A stretch of 64,000 nt of DNA from Candidatus Enterococcus myersii (GTDB lineage Bacteria > Bacillota > Bacilli > Lactobacillales > Enterococcaceae), in assembly GCF_017316025.1 (NCBI RefSeq), contig NZ_JAFLVT010000020.1:1-64000 (forward strand), written 5' to 3'. The notes below the pieces were generated by a model. That model searched no databases, was not told where the DNA came from, and saw only the letters and a list, made by a program, of their open reading frames with translations. A program made the position numbers and the translations under genes. Shown here piece after piece: positions 26,572 through 35,641 of the stretch. Within the stretch, counting starts at the first letter, position 1; every line of letters begins with the position of its first letter.

Positions 26572-27225
26572 TTATGTGTAAAGTAAGATGGAAAAATACA
26601 TGAGACCAGCCCCTAACATGACAAACAAATGCCAGACAACATGCATGAAGCGAATATTTTTAAGACTGTAAAAAAGCGCGCCAACAGAATACGCAACACC
26701 GCCTGAAACTAAAAGGGTAGTGCCGACATTGCCTAAAGAAAGCCATAAATCTTTAGCTGCAATTAAGCAAAGCCATCCCATAAATAAATATATGAAAGTT
26801 GAGACTTTCGAGACGGTGTCTTTTTTATGCAGCGTCAAGGATTTATAGACAATGCCGCTGATAGCTAAAAGCCAAATTAACGCAAATAATGTCCAACCAA
26901 GCCAGCCTTTAACACTTAGTAGGCAAAACGGTGTATAACTACCGGCAATTAAAAGAAAAATTGAATCGTGATCGAAAACTTGGAAGACTTTTTTTGCTTT
27001 GGTAAAAATTAAACTATGAAATAAGGTGGAAGATAAAAATAATAAAATCATCATTGAACCATAAATTGCATACGAGACGACGTGAAGAGCTGAGTCTAAA
27101 CGGGCTCCTTTAACTAATAAGATAACTAAACCAGCTACTGCTAAACCAAAACCGATACCGTGGGTCACAGCGTTTAAGACTTCGTTGACGATTAAATATT
27201 TACGGGAAAATTGCGGTTTGTCCAC
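26572..27225 (-). CDS. Hemolysin III (YqfA/PAQR-like) family membrane protein
   Basis: Integral membrane protein with seven predicted helices. Family markers: EVLNAVTHGIGFGLA near the start, SSTLFHSL, the DHDSIFLLIAGSYTPF block and HVVWHLFVMLG near the end, which supply the Ser/His/Asp pattern of PAQR proteins. GTG at 27225 (217 residues) is preferred, 10 nt after AAAGGAGG; a TTG at 27258 has no site. Despite the name, bacterial members are poorly characterised and a haemolytic role is not implied. Transcribed away from degV. Confidence 0.87.
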   Translation of the reverse strand: MDKPQFSRKYLIVNEVLNAVTHGIGFGLAVAGLVILLVKGARLDSALHVVSYAIYGSMMILLFLSSTLFHSLIFTKAKKVFQVFDHDSIFLLIAGSYTPFCLLSVKGWLGWTLFALIWLLAISGIVYKSLTLHKKDTVSKVSTFIYLFMGWLCLIAAKDLWLSLGNVGTTLLVSGGVAYSVGALFYSLKNIRFMHVVWHLFVMLGAGLMYFSILLYT

Positions 27226-27283
27226 GTATTTACAGCCTCCTTTTAGGGAATGTTCCAAAATTAATGAAAAAACAAAATGTCTC

Positions 27284-27303
27284 TGTTATACTTAGTGACA
27301 GAG
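27284..27303 (+). promoter_or_regulatory. Probable degV promoter with inverted repeat
   Basis: Extended -10 TGTTATACT (27284-27292). CTCTGT (27281-27286) pairs with ACAGAG (27298-27303) around it, so a bound regulator could block the -10. Confidence 0.4.
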
Positions 27304-27362
27304 CATGTTTAGCTGTATTTTAACATGAAGATGAGCAATGTTAAAGGAAGAGTGAAGGAACC

Positions 27363-28208
27363 ATGGCAAAACTTAAAATAGTTACCGATTCATCGTGTAC
27401 GATGGAAAAAGCGTTACAAGAAAAATTAGATATTCAAATCGTTCCCTTATCGGTTATGATTGATGGCGTTTTATATAAAGATGATGAAACGTTACCTGGG
27501 GAAAAGTTCATGAGTATGATGGCCAGTGCTAAAGAACTGCCTAAAACGAGTCAGCCGCCGATTGGGGAGTTTGTCGAACTTTTTGATGAACTCGGAGCAG
27601 ATGGCAGTCAGATTTTATCAATTCATATGACAAAAGGCTTAAGTGGGACTGTTGAAGCTGCCCGACAAGCCAGCAACTTGTCAAAAAGTGATGTGACTGT
27701 CATCGACAGTGATACAACTGACCAAGGATTATCTTTCCAAGTCATCAAAGCCGCTGAAATGGCACAAGCTGGGAATTCTTTAGCAGAAGTTTTGGTAGCG
27801 GTTGAAAAAGTACGGGAAAATACGAAGCTTTATATTGGTGTTTCCACTTTGGATAATTTGGTGAAAGGTGGCCGAATTAGTCGTGCTACTGGCATTTTAT
27901 CGAATTTATTAAATATGCGCGTTGTAATGGACTTTGATCATTCAGAGTTAATTCCTGTGGTTAAAGGGCGCGGCACTAAAACATTTACCAAGTGGTTTGA
28001 CGGTTTGAAAAAAGAATTGCAACAAAAAACAAATGTTAAAAGTATTGGGATTTCCCATGCTGATGGGTTAGCATTATGTGAAGAATTTAAAAAGGAACTG
28101 CAAGAACTATTTCCAGAAATGCATATTCCTTTGTTGCACACCACGCCAATTATTGCGACCCATACAGGTAAAGGCGCTTTTGCCATCACCTATTATACCG
28201 AAGACTAA
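27363..28208 (+). CDS. DegV family fatty-acid-binding protein
   Basis: Cytosolic protein that binds a fatty acid; in Gram-positive bacteria such proteins (FakB) present the fatty acid to the kinase FakA. The N-terminal KIVTDSSCTM segment and the QPPIGEFVELFDEL and IHMTKGLSGTVEAARQAS blocks are typical. GGRISRATGILSNLLNMR is the signature of the second lobe. The 281-residue length is normal. It appears monocistronic, followed by a very large hairpin. Which FakB type it is cannot be judged. Confidence 0.92.
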   Translation: MAKLKIVTDSSCTMEKALQEKLDIQIVPLSVMIDGVLYKDDETLPGEKFMSMMASAKELPKTSQPPIGEFVELFDELGADGSQILSIHMTKGLSGTVEAARQASNLSKSDVTVIDSDTTDQGLSFQVIKAAEMAQAGNSLAEVLVAVEKVRENTKLYIGVSTLDNLVKGGRISRATGILSNLLNMRVVMDFDHSELIPVVKGRGTKTFTKWFDGLKKELQQKTNVKSIGISHADGLALCEEFKKELQELFPEMHIPLLHTTPIIATHTGKGAFAITYYTED

Positions 28209-28216
28209 TAATTTGA

Positions 28217-28372
28217 AGTTGAGACAAAGATAAGTTGGCAAAGTGCCAAAATAAGATAGAAAAGTGCTTTAAAGCTCTTAAGGTTAGTAGTTTTTAAGAG
28301 CTTAGCATTTCACTAGACGATTTTGGCAGTTAGCGTCAACTTGTGGTTTTTGTTTCAACTTTTTTATTTTTT
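28217..28372 (+). repeat. Large imperfect stem-loop element after degV
   Basis: Outer arms AGTTGAGACA (28217-28226) and TGTTTCAACT (28351-28360) pair with one wobble. Further in, GCCAAAAT pairs with ATTTTGGC, and an inner arm GCTCTTAA pairs with TTAAGAGC. The right side continues into T-rich sequence, so it can terminate degV. Its size (about 150 nt) and GAGACAAA edge resemble the intergenic hairpin repeats of lactic acid bacteria; copy number in the genome is unknown. Confidence 0.6.
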
Positions 28373-28656
28373 CAGCAATAATAAAAAAGACTGCAATAAA
28401 AATTGTAGAAAAGTAAAGCTTTATAGGAAAGCGGTGGACAAACTACCCATTTCATGTTTTTTTTGCTAAAATAAGCGGTGCTATAGCTTTTGCTACTAGT
28501 CCAGTAAATGTGTGACAAGGCTGGAAGTTTCGTTGTCAAAAAAAGCGCATGGTTTAATCTTTTTGTTAAGGAATAGAAATTATTTTACCCAAATTTGTAA
28601 CAGGATGTTTTTTAATCATCAATAATAGTTTATTTAATTAAAAGGAGGTTTAGCTT
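28373..28656 (+). other. Leader region of the lipase-ypmS operon
   Basis: No gene seen. AT-rich, with a GCTAAAATAAG segment near 28465 that could be a -10 region. The only clear signal is the AAAGGAGG ribosome site at 28641-28648. Confidence 0.5.
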
Positions 28657-29556
28657 TTGAAATTTTTTAAACCCCTGATTACGCTTTTAAGCGTAGGAAT
28701 TGGAGCATTGCTTATTTATATCGTATTAAATCAGACGATTCCGCAGGCAAAACCAATTTTAAAGCCTGCCCAAGTTAGTGAAGTGGTAAAAAATCAAAAG
28801 GAAAAACTTCACTTTGTCGCCATTGGGGATTCCCTAACTGAAGGCATCGGCGATGAAACAAAACGGGGTGGTTTTGTACCGATAGTAACCAGTGATATTA
28901 CAGAACGTTATCGTTTAACGAGTGTGGAAGTGGAAAACTATGGTGTTGCTGGTGAACGCAGCGATCAGATTTTAACGCGCTTGAAAAAAGAGGAGTCAAT
29001 TTTAGCAAATGTTGCTACTGCCGATATTCTAACGTTAACGGTGGGGGGCAACGATTTAATGAAGGTCATCCAAGATAACTTCTTTGGTTTATCGATTAAG
29101 ACTTTTAAAAGACCACAAGAAAAGTATCAAAAAAGAGTGGCTGAAATTATTGCGCTAATGCAAAAACAAAATAAAAATGCTCCAATCTATGTCTTTGGTA
29201 TTTATAATCCTTTTTATTTAAACTTTCCTGAAATTACCGATATGCAAAAAATTGTTGATAACTGGAATTTAGCGACTGAAGAAACCACGAAAACATTCAA
29301 AAATGTCTACTTTATTCCAATTAATGACCTGTTATATCGGGGTTTAGATAATGAGGTAGGTATTGATAGTACCCTGGATTCTTCAACCGAAGATGAGATA
29401 AAAAGTTCTGATAGTAGTGATTTAAATATTGTAGACAACAACGCTTTGTATGATCAAGATAAATTTCACCCCAATAATTTAGGCTATCAGTTAATGGCAA
29501 ATGCATTGCGGGATGAATTAATCAAAACACAAGCACAATGGCTAATTAAAAAGTAG
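28657..29556 (+). CDS. SGNH/GDSL lipase-acylhydrolase, membrane-anchored (YpmR-like)
   Basis: Extracytoplasmic ester hydrolase attached by an N-terminal helix (about residues 6-26). The four SGNH blocks are present: AIGDSLTEGIGD with nucleophile Ser59, GVAGERSD with Gly, VGGNDLM with Asn, and DKFHPNNLGYQ with Asp268 and His271. The TTG start is 8 nt after AAAGGAGG. First gene of a tight six-gene operon. Homologues sit before a YpmS-like gene in Bacillus. The substrate may be a lipid or an O-acetylated wall polymer; sequence does not decide. Confidence 0.9.
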   Translation: MKFFKPLITLLSVGIGALLIYIVLNQTIPQAKPILKPAQVSEVVKNQKEKLHFVAIGDSLTEGIGDETKRGGFVPIVTSDITERYRLTSVEVENYGVAGERSDQILTRLKKEESILANVATADILTLTVGGNDLMKVIQDNFFGLSIKTFKRPQEKYQKRVAEIIALMQKQNKNAPIYVFGIYNPFYLNFPEITDMQKIVDNWNLATEETTKTFKNVYFIPINDLLYRGLDNEVGIDSTLDSSTEDEIKSSDSSDLNIVDNNALYDQDKFHPNNLGYQLMANALRDELIKTQAQWLIKK

Positions 29557-29587
29557 ACCAGAAAATAAAGACGAGGAGCAGTCACAT

Positions 29588-30241
29588 ATGACAGAGAATA
29601 AATCAACGCAAACTCGCGAAGAAAAACAAGCATCAAAAAAATTTGACCTAAAAAAAATGAACGGCTGGAAGATTGCCTTTTTGTGTTTAATTGCTTTTGT
29701 TTTAGGAACAGGTGTGTTTTTGGGGACACGAATTTTTTCCATTCGCGAACCCGATTATAGTAAAACAACAAAAGTATTAGACAAAAAAGGACAAGAAGTA
29801 ACGACGATCTCCATGAATAAAAGTCAATTGAATGCTTTGATTGATTACTATTTAACCGATTTTCAAAAAGATAGTAGTGTGAAGTATCAATTTGCTTTGG
29901 AAAATGAAGCAATGCTTTCGGGGGAAACCAAAGTATTAAATTTTCCTGTACATTTTTATTTGTATTTTGATCCTTTTGTGATGGAAAATGGCAATATCCA
30001 ATTACGGGCGAAAAGCATGTCGATTGGCACACTTGGTTTACCGATTGAAGAAGTAATGAAATTGGTAAAACGTGGTTATGATTTTCCAGAATGGATTGAG
30101 GTAAAACCAAAAGATAAATCGATCACGTTGCGCTTGGATCAATTTCAATTACCTACGGGACTTTTCGTCAAAGCAAAAAAAATCAATTTAATTGACGATG
30201 AGATTCAGGTAGGCTTATATTTACCGGAAAGAAAGGACTGA
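29588..30241 (+). CDS. YpmS-like (DUF2140) membrane-anchored protein
   Basis: A 217-residue protein with a charged cytoplasmic N terminus (1-24), one membrane helix (about 27-49) and an extracytoplasmic domain of about 165 residues. Length, layout and the position after the SGNH lipase match the YpmS/DUF2140 family. Function unknown, probably envelope-related. The gap of 31 nt to the lipase and 4 nt to msrA marks an operon; GAGGAG precedes the ATG. Confidence 0.85.
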   Translation: MTENKSTQTREEKQASKKFDLKKMNGWKIAFLCLIAFVLGTGVFLGTRIFSIREPDYSKTTKVLDKKGQEVTTISMNKSQLNALIDYYLTDFQKDSSVKYQFALENEAMLSGETKVLNFPVHFYLYFDPFVMENGNIQLRAKSMSIGTLGLPIEEVMKLVKRGYDFPEWIEVKPKDKSITLRLDQFQLPTGLFVKAKKINLIDDEIQVGLYLPERKD

Positions 30242-30245
30242 TTTG

Positions 30246-30767
30246 ATGGAACGAGCAATTTTTGCTGGTGGATGCTTTTGGTGCATGGTGCAACCTTTTG
30301 ATGAGCAACCTGGTATTTATACAGTAACCTCTGGTTATACTGGGGGGCATGTTAAAAATCCAACTTATGAACAAGTTTTGACCCACACAACAGGTCATAC
30401 CGAAGCTGTTGAAATTATTTTTGATCCAGCAGTGATCCGTTATACCGATTTATTGCAAATTTATTGGCAACAAACTGATCCAACGGACGCCTTTGGTCAA
30501 TTTCAAGATCGTGGTGATAATTATCGGCCGGTAATTTTTTATTTGAACGAAGAACAAAAAGTTGCAGCTTTAAAAAGTCGTCAAGCTTTAGCTGACAGCG
30601 GTATTTTTAAAGAACCAATTGTCACGCAAATTGAGCCTGCGCAACCTTTTTATGAAGCAGAGGGGTATCATCAAGATTATTATAAAAAAAATCCCCAAAA
30701 CTTTGCTTTAAATCATCAAAGAAGAGCAGAATTTATCAAAGAGCATTGGGAGGATTTTGATGCGTAG
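30246..30767 (+). CDS. msrA: Peptide methionine sulfoxide reductase MsrA
   Basis: Repairs methionine-S-sulfoxide in proteins. Catalytic Cys10 is in the GGCFWC motif, with [29 protein letters not shown] and [15 protein letters not shown] following in the standard order. The ATG at 30246 is chosen for AAAGGAC upstream; a TTG one codon earlier is less likely. No MsrB domain is fused or adjacent. Its 3' end overlaps yozE by 8 nt. Confidence 0.95.
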   Translation: MERAIFAGGCFWCMVQPFDEQPGIYTVTSGYTGGHVKNPTYEQVLTHTTGHTEAVEIIFDPAVIRYTDLLQIYWQQTDPTDAFGQFQDRGDNYRPVIFYLNEEQKVAALKSRQALADSGIFKEPIVTQIEPAQPFYEAEGYHQDYYKKNPQNFALNHQRRAEFIKEHWEDFDA

Positions 30768-30981
30768 AAGTTTTTATCACTATGTTCTTACCTTAAAAGG
30801 TCCCAATCACTTAAGTGAAGAGCAAGTTTTTGCCAATCATGTTAGTTGTGATATTCAATTTCCAAAACATACTAGTGATTATGATGAATTATCGAGTTAT
30901 TTAGAAATGAATGTTGATTATTTATCTAGCATGGATATTTTTGACCGTATTTATGAACAATACGTGGAAAACAATCGTTAA
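30760..30981 (+). CDS. YozE family (UPF0346) protein
   Basis: A 73-residue acidic protein with the YozE signature: [11 protein letters not shown] at the start, [22 protein letters not shown] in the middle and [13 protein letters not shown] at the end (SAM-like helical fold). Function unknown. The ATG at 30760 lies inside the msrA 3' end, 6 nt after GGGAGG, so translation is coupled. Confidence 0.9.
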   Translation: MRRSFYHYVLTLKGPNHLSEEQVFANHVSCDIQFPKHTSDYDELSSYLEMNVDYLSSMDIFDRIYEQYVENNR

Positions 30982-30996
30982 GAAAGTAGGCCAGGG

Positions 30997-32427
30997 ATGA
31001 AAAAAATATCCATAAAATTATACCTCATCTCTTTACTTGCAGCGGCACTTTTATTTGGTGGTGGCGGTTATTTATACGGTACGCTGCACGAGTTGCAAAA
31101 AGAATCCCGTAGCCCTCAGACAGATGAGCTGGCTAAAGTACATCAATTATACGACGAAATAAAAAGCAGCTATTATCGAGATGTTGATTCTAAAACTTTA
31201 GTAAATGGTGCTCTTAAAGGTATGACAGAGGCTTTAGGTGACCCGTATACAACCTTTTTAGATGAAGAAGGTTCTAGTCAGCTCAATCAATCACTATCCG
31301 ATAGTTTTGAAGGAATTGGTGCTACTTTGCAAATAAAAAATGATTATCCTGAAATAGCGCAAGCACCAATTAAAGATACACCGGCTGCTAAAAAAGGTTT
31401 GAGGGCAAAAGATATCATTTTAAAAGTAGATGATATGGCAACTAAAGGTAAAAAATTAGATGAGGTCGTTAGTAAAATTCGAGGTAAAAAAGGAACTGAG
31501 GTAACTTTAGAAATTAGGCGGGGGCATGAAACGTTTACCACGAGTCTAAAAAGAGCAAAGATTTCCATACACACCGTAACAGATAAAATCAGCGCGGATG
31601 ACAAACAAATTGGTGTAATTCAAATTGCTAGCTTTGGTGAAAATACTGCCAAAGAATTAAAGGATGCCATTGTTTCATTGCGCAAACAAGGCGCAAAGTC
31701 ATTTATTTTAGATGTACGACAAAATCCTGGTGGCTTATTAGATCAAGTTGAGGAAATGGCGAGCATGTTTTTAAAAGATGGTCAAACAATTGTTGAATTT
31801 AAAGACAATCATCGAACCGTGTCAAAAGCGGTGGCGGGCGAAAAGTTTGATCAAGGTTTTAAAGTCAGTGAACCAAGTGTCGTATTAGTTGACGGTGGTT
31901 CTGCTTCGGCGGCAGAAATCTTTGCAGCGGCTTTAAACGAGTCTGCTAATATACCAATTATTGGGACGACAACTTTTGGTAAAGGAACGGTTCAAACGAT
32001 TAGCCCAATTGATGACAAGAGTAGTTTAAAACTAACCGTAAGTAAATGGCTAACGCCAAAAGGCCATTGGATTCACGAAAAAGGATTAACGCCAACCATA
32101 AAAGCTGATTTTCCCGATTACGCTTATCTTGCGCCTTTACCGCGGGATAAAGAATTAAAAGAAGGACAAACATCAACAGAGGTTAAACGCTTGAATCGCT
32201 TTTTAGCGGCGCTGGGGTATGATACAAAAGAAGATGTTTTTACCGCGGAAACGACAAATGCTTTAAAAGATTTTCAAAGTAAACATAAATTGTCTGTAAC
32301 CGGCATTTTAAATAAAGAAACAGCTGATGCAATTGAAAATGAACTGGCACTACAAATCAGGGCCCATGATGCAGCTTACAACAGGGGAATTACTGAATTA
32401 AAAAAAGAAATGACAGCAAAGAAGTGA
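30997..32427 (+). CDS. S41 family carboxy-terminal processing protease (CtpA/CtpB-like)
   Basis: Membrane-anchored serine protease acting outside the membrane. An N-terminal helix (about residues 6-27) is followed by a PDZ domain (about 95-185), the S41 catalytic domain with Ser304 in GGSASAAEIF and Lys329 in TTFGKGTVQ (the Ser/Lys dyad, 25 residues apart as in Prc), and a C-terminal PG_binding_1 domain (about 385-450) that likely contacts peptidoglycan. Such proteases often process wall hydrolases or sigma-factor regulators. It lies 15 nt after yozE and 15 nt before the signal peptidase. Confidence 0.93.
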   Translation: MKKISIKLYLISLLAAALLFGGGGYLYGTLHELQKESRSPQTDELAKVHQLYDEIKSSYYRDVDSKTLVNGALKGMTEALGDPYTTFLDEEGSSQLNQSLSDSFEGIGATLQIKNDYPEIAQAPIKDTPAAKKGLRAKDIILKVDDMATKGKKLDEVVSKIRGKKGTEVTLEIRRGHETFTTSLKRAKISIHTVTDKISADDKQIGVIQIASFGENTAKELKDAIVSLRKQGAKSFILDVRQNPGGLLDQVEEMASMFLKDGQTIVEFKDNHRTVSKAVAGEKFDQGFKVSEPSVVLVDGGSASAAEIFAAALNESANIPIIGTTTFGKGTVQTISPIDDKSSLKLTVSKWLTPKGHWIHEKGLTPTIKADFPDYAYLAPLPRDKELKEGQTSTEVKRLNRFLAALGYDTKEDVFTAETTNALKDFQSKHKLSVTGILNKETADAIENELALQIRAHDAAYNRGITELKKEMTAKK

Positions 32428-32442
32428 TGCAGGAGAAATGGT

Positions 32443-32982
32443 ATGAAAAAATTTAAAGATTATTTTTGGATGACAATAAAATATGCCATTATTGCACTTT
32501 CACTTGCTATTTTAGTTCGTGGTTTTTTGTTAATTCCAGTACCGGTTGAGGGAAATTCGATGGAGACAACTTTGAAGCAAGGGGATATGGTTGTCATGGA
32601 AAAGATTTCTAAAATTAAACGTTTTGATGTGGTTGTTTTTCAACTTGCAAGTGGTACAACGTATATTAAACGTGTCATCGCGTTACCTGGAGATGAGTTG
32701 CGTTATGATAATGACAATCTTTATATTAACGGTAAAAAAGTCCCAGAAAAATTTTTAGTTGCAAATAAGCGGCACTTGGCAGATGAAGGTTCATTTACCA
32801 ATGACTTTTCTTTAGAGGAGTTGACGGGGACTAAAAAACTGGCACGAGACAGTTATTTTGTTATGGGAGATAACCGGCGTATTTCAAAGGACAGTCGCTC
32901 TTTTGGTGCCATTAAGTCCCAAGATATTTTAGGCAAAGCTCGTTTTGTTTATTATCCTTTGAAACATTGGCGTATTATTTAA
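32443..32982 (+). CDS. Type I signal peptidase
   Basis: Removes signal peptides from exported proteins at the outer face of the membrane. A single N-terminal helix (about residues 10-30) is followed by the catalytic Ser39 in EGNSMETTL and Lys76 in TYIKRVIALPGDE, then the conserved MGDNRRISKDSRSFG box. At 179 residues it is the usual SipS/SipB size. Last gene of the 28657-32982 operon. Confidence 0.95.
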   Translation: MKKFKDYFWMTIKYAIIALSLAILVRGFLLIPVPVEGNSMETTLKQGDMVVMEKISKIKRFDVVVFQLASGTTYIKRVIALPGDELRYDNDNLYINGKKVPEKFLVANKRHLADEGSFTNDFSLEELTGTKKLARDSYFVMGDNRRISKDSRSFGAIKSQDILGKARFVYYPLKHWRII

Positions 32983-33017
32983 AAAAACCGGAGCAATTTA
33001 ATTGCTCCGGTTTTTTT
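32981..33017. terminator. Bidirectional terminator between signal peptidase and mprF
   Basis: AAACCGGAGCAAT and ATTGCTCCGGTTT form a perfect stem around a TTA loop, with A and T runs on either side. It serves both convergent operons. Confidence 0.95.
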
Positions 33018-33056
33018 GCGTAGTGATTTTACGCTTAATTTAAGTCTGAAAGCTGT

Positions 33057-35633
33057 TTAACGTTTCAAGAAACGCTTAACACCGTGAAGGGGCGTATTTT
33101 TGCCAACGGCGCGATTGTCAATAAATAAAATGGCTAACATAACGTAAGCTATCCAGCTGTCTCTGGAATACAAGGTGTAGCGAGAACGCCATTGACTGGC
33201 ATATTTTTCTTTATAGTCTCGTAAACCTTGGAAAGAATAAAATCGGGAACCAAACTCATAAACTAAATAGGCAATTCGTTCTTGAATAAAACTTTTGCGG
33301 GATTGTCCAACATTTGAAAGTGGGGCCATGCCTAAATCAAAATATTGAATACCTTCGTTTTGCATATAAGCAAATAAATTAACAAATAGAAAATCCATAC
33401 TACCAGATGGGGCTTTGTCAGCATGGTGTCGCATTAGATCAATCGTTCCAATTTCTTTTGTATAAGTTGGAATAATGTTCGCAAAAGAGACGATTTCTCC
33501 TGCGTTATTTTTCACTACAGCCATTGGTCCGCGTTGTAAATAATCTTCATCAAAAAAGCCAAGTGAGAAGCCTTTTTCCTTGCGGCCATCTAACCAACTA
33601 TCGGAAATTTCTTTAAAAGTAGCCATGGTTTCAGTCGAATAAGGCGGTTGGATAACTTCAAAGGTAAAACCATTTTTCTCAATTTTGTTTAAGACCGCTC
33701 GTGTCCCCTTCATTTTCTTACCTGAAGTTGTAAAAGTATCCAACTCAACTAAAGCTTCTTCACCCATTTTGATAAAGTCGTATCCTAATTCATGCAAAAT
33801 CATAACGGTGTCTTCGTCTGTTTCATAAAAGACAGGCAAGTAACCTAACACATCGGCATCGCGGATAAATTGCGCAATAGCTGCTTCAAAATCTGATTTT
33901 TTACCATTAGGACTACCCATCACGATATTTTTATTATTATAGGTAGCAAATTGTAAAAAGACAGTGTCATCAGTACCATCGTTATAAACATAAATATTTT
34001 TGTCTTTTAAATAAACTAATTGAGAATCTGAATTTCCACCGTAAGTGTTTAATATATGACTGACTTTGGCTTCGTTGAACGTTTCGCCAGGCTGCTTTTT
34101 CTTTCCTTGCAAGTAGCGGACAAAAAGTAAAATAAACAACGCGATTACTAAAATAGCAATAAAGCCTGAAAACCATAATTTTTCAGATGGAAACAAGAAA
34201 AAGCTAATGATTTTTTTGTGGTGATGGGGAAATGTTGGTAAATTGTAAATCCCAATAATTAAATACAATAAAGTTAATCCACCAATAATTATGCCATCAA
34301 TGGTCAACTGCTCAAAAGAATAAACCAATTGTTCGCGGAATAATTCTGTTTTTGATAAAAGTGTAATGAGTAGAATCAGGCTTAAAAAGATAACTGCAAC
34401 AAGACTAAAATCAATTAAAAAGGTGTAAATAATGGCAGCTACAAGCAACATGATCGTAGGAAAGTAAGCTCGTTTTACCCTTGAGGCAATCGCGCGCCCC
34501 ATAATCAATAAGCTAAATCCTAAAATGATACTAGGAAACTGAACGATAATATGAAAACGAAATGGATTGACATGTTGCAGCCATTTGAATTCTGAAAAAG
34601 CTTGGGGAACAGTCGCCATTAAGACCATCATAATGCCAGAAAAATATAACATAGCTACTTCAATTTTATGGAAAACCTCTAATGTCAACTGTTTAGGAAT
34701 ACCAGAGTAGCGGGTATCCACTTTAGTCCATAAATTTTTGAAAAACAGCACTAATCCAATTGCAAAAGGAATCAAGTAATAAAAAATACGGTACAATAGC
34801 AGCCATGCAATAACTGTTTCACGATTAATTCCCAGATTGGATAATCCTAAGATCATCATAATATCAAAACTGCCTAGTGCACCTGGAATCATGGAAACAA
34901 TCCCAATGACAGAAGCAGCAATGTAAAGGGGTAAAACTTGCCATAATGGAAACGGAACTTCCATTAGATAGCCAATTGCTAAAAATGAACCGGCGACACC
35001 TGTCCACTCAAGAAAAGAACTGGCAATTAATTCCAAGCGATACTGTGGCTTTAAGCCGCCTAACAAGCCGGTTTTTTTGAAGTGGGTGATAAGTAAAACA
35101 ACGGGAAAATATAAGCCACCACCGATTAACCAAATCCAATATTGTTTTAAATAAGGATTGATATCTGTGAACATCACTAAAAAAAACGAAATAAGACTAT
35201 AAATAGAAAGACCAGACATTAAAAAAATTAAAATCTTGGATAAGGCACTTGCGACATCTTTGCCTTTTTGTCCTTTGCCAAAAAATTCAGAGCGTAAACC
35301 GATACTAACAAATCCGCCAAAGCCTGCGATATTATTAATCGTGTTGATTAACCAACTCGTTTCAAAAATATAACTTTTTTTATGGTCTAAATTTAACATT
35401 TTATTTAAGGTGAAGTCATAACCTACCATCGGCAAGACCGCTACAAGACCAATTACAAGCATTAAAAAGACTTTATAGATAGGTACATCAACTAATGTCA
35501 TCTTTAATTGATCAATATTAATGGTTTTACTGATGGAGATTAATTCACCGGCGACAATTATGATAACAGCAAATAGAAAAATTGTTTTTAAAATACTTTC
35601 ATAGCTTTTTACTTTGGTAATAATTTTTTGCAT
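33057..35633 (-). CDS. mprF: Phosphatidylglycerol lysyltransferase MprF
   Basis: Transfers lysine (or another amino acid) from aminoacyl-tRNA to phosphatidylglycerol and flips the product, lowering negative surface charge and protecting against cationic peptides and daptomycin. The N-terminal half (about residues 1-510) has around fourteen membrane helices (flippase). The C-terminal 330 residues are the soluble DUF2156 synthase domain with GSPNGKKSDFEAAI, RRAVLNKIEKNGF-like and FQGLRDYKEKYASQW blocks. At 858 residues it is full length. It starts 8 nt after the stop of the hydrolase gene, so both are co-transcribed. Amino-acid specificity (Lys, Ala, Arg) cannot be read by eye. Confidence 0.95.
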   Translation of the reverse strand: MQKIITKVKSYESILKTIFLFAVIIIVAGELISISKTINIDQLKMTLVDVPIYKVFLMLVIGLVAVLPMVGYDFTLNKMLNLDHKKSYIFETSWLINTINNIAGFGGFVSIGLRSEFFGKGQKGKDVASALSKILIFLMSGLSIYSLISFFLVMFTDINPYLKQYWIWLIGGGLYFPVVLLITHFKKTGLLGGLKPQYRLELIASSFLEWTGVAGSFLAIGYLMEVPFPLWQVLPLYIAASVIGIVSMIPGALGSFDIMMILGLSNLGINRETVIAWLLLYRIFYYLIPFAIGLVLFFKNLWTKVDTRYSGIPKQLTLEVFHKIEVAMLYFSGIMMVLMATVPQAFSEFKWLQHVNPFRFHIIVQFPSIILGFSLLIMGRAIASRVKRAYFPTIMLLVAAIIYTFLIDFSLVAVIFLSLILLITLLSKTELFREQLVYSFEQLTIDGIIIGGLTLLYLIIGIYNLPTFPHHHKKIISFFLFPSEKLWFSGFIAILVIALFILLFVRYLQGKKKQPGETFNEAKVSHILNTYGGNSDSQLVYLKDKNIYVYNDGTDDTVFLQFATYNNKNIVMGSPNGKKSDFEAAIAQFIRDADVLGYLPVFYETDEDTVMILHELGYDFIKMGEEALVELDTFTTSGKKMKGTRAVLNKIEKNGFTFEVIQPPYSTETMATFKEISDSWLDGRKEKGFSLGFFDEDYLQRGPMAVVKNNAGEIVSFANIIPTYTKEIGTIDLMRHHADKAPSGSMDFLFVNLFAYMQNEGIQYFDLGMAPLSNVGQSRKSFIQERIAYLVYEFGSRFYSFQGLRDYKEKYASQWRSRYTLYSRDSWIAYVMLAILFIDNRAVGKNTPLHGVKRFLKR

Positions 35634-35641
35634 ACCAACAC

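Noticed and set aside
29487-30110. 207-codon antisense frame over the YpmS-like gene
   Set aside because: It is the mirror of a well-supported gene, has no ribosome site and shows repeated Leu/Phe/Ser stretches typical of antisense reading in AT-rich DNA.
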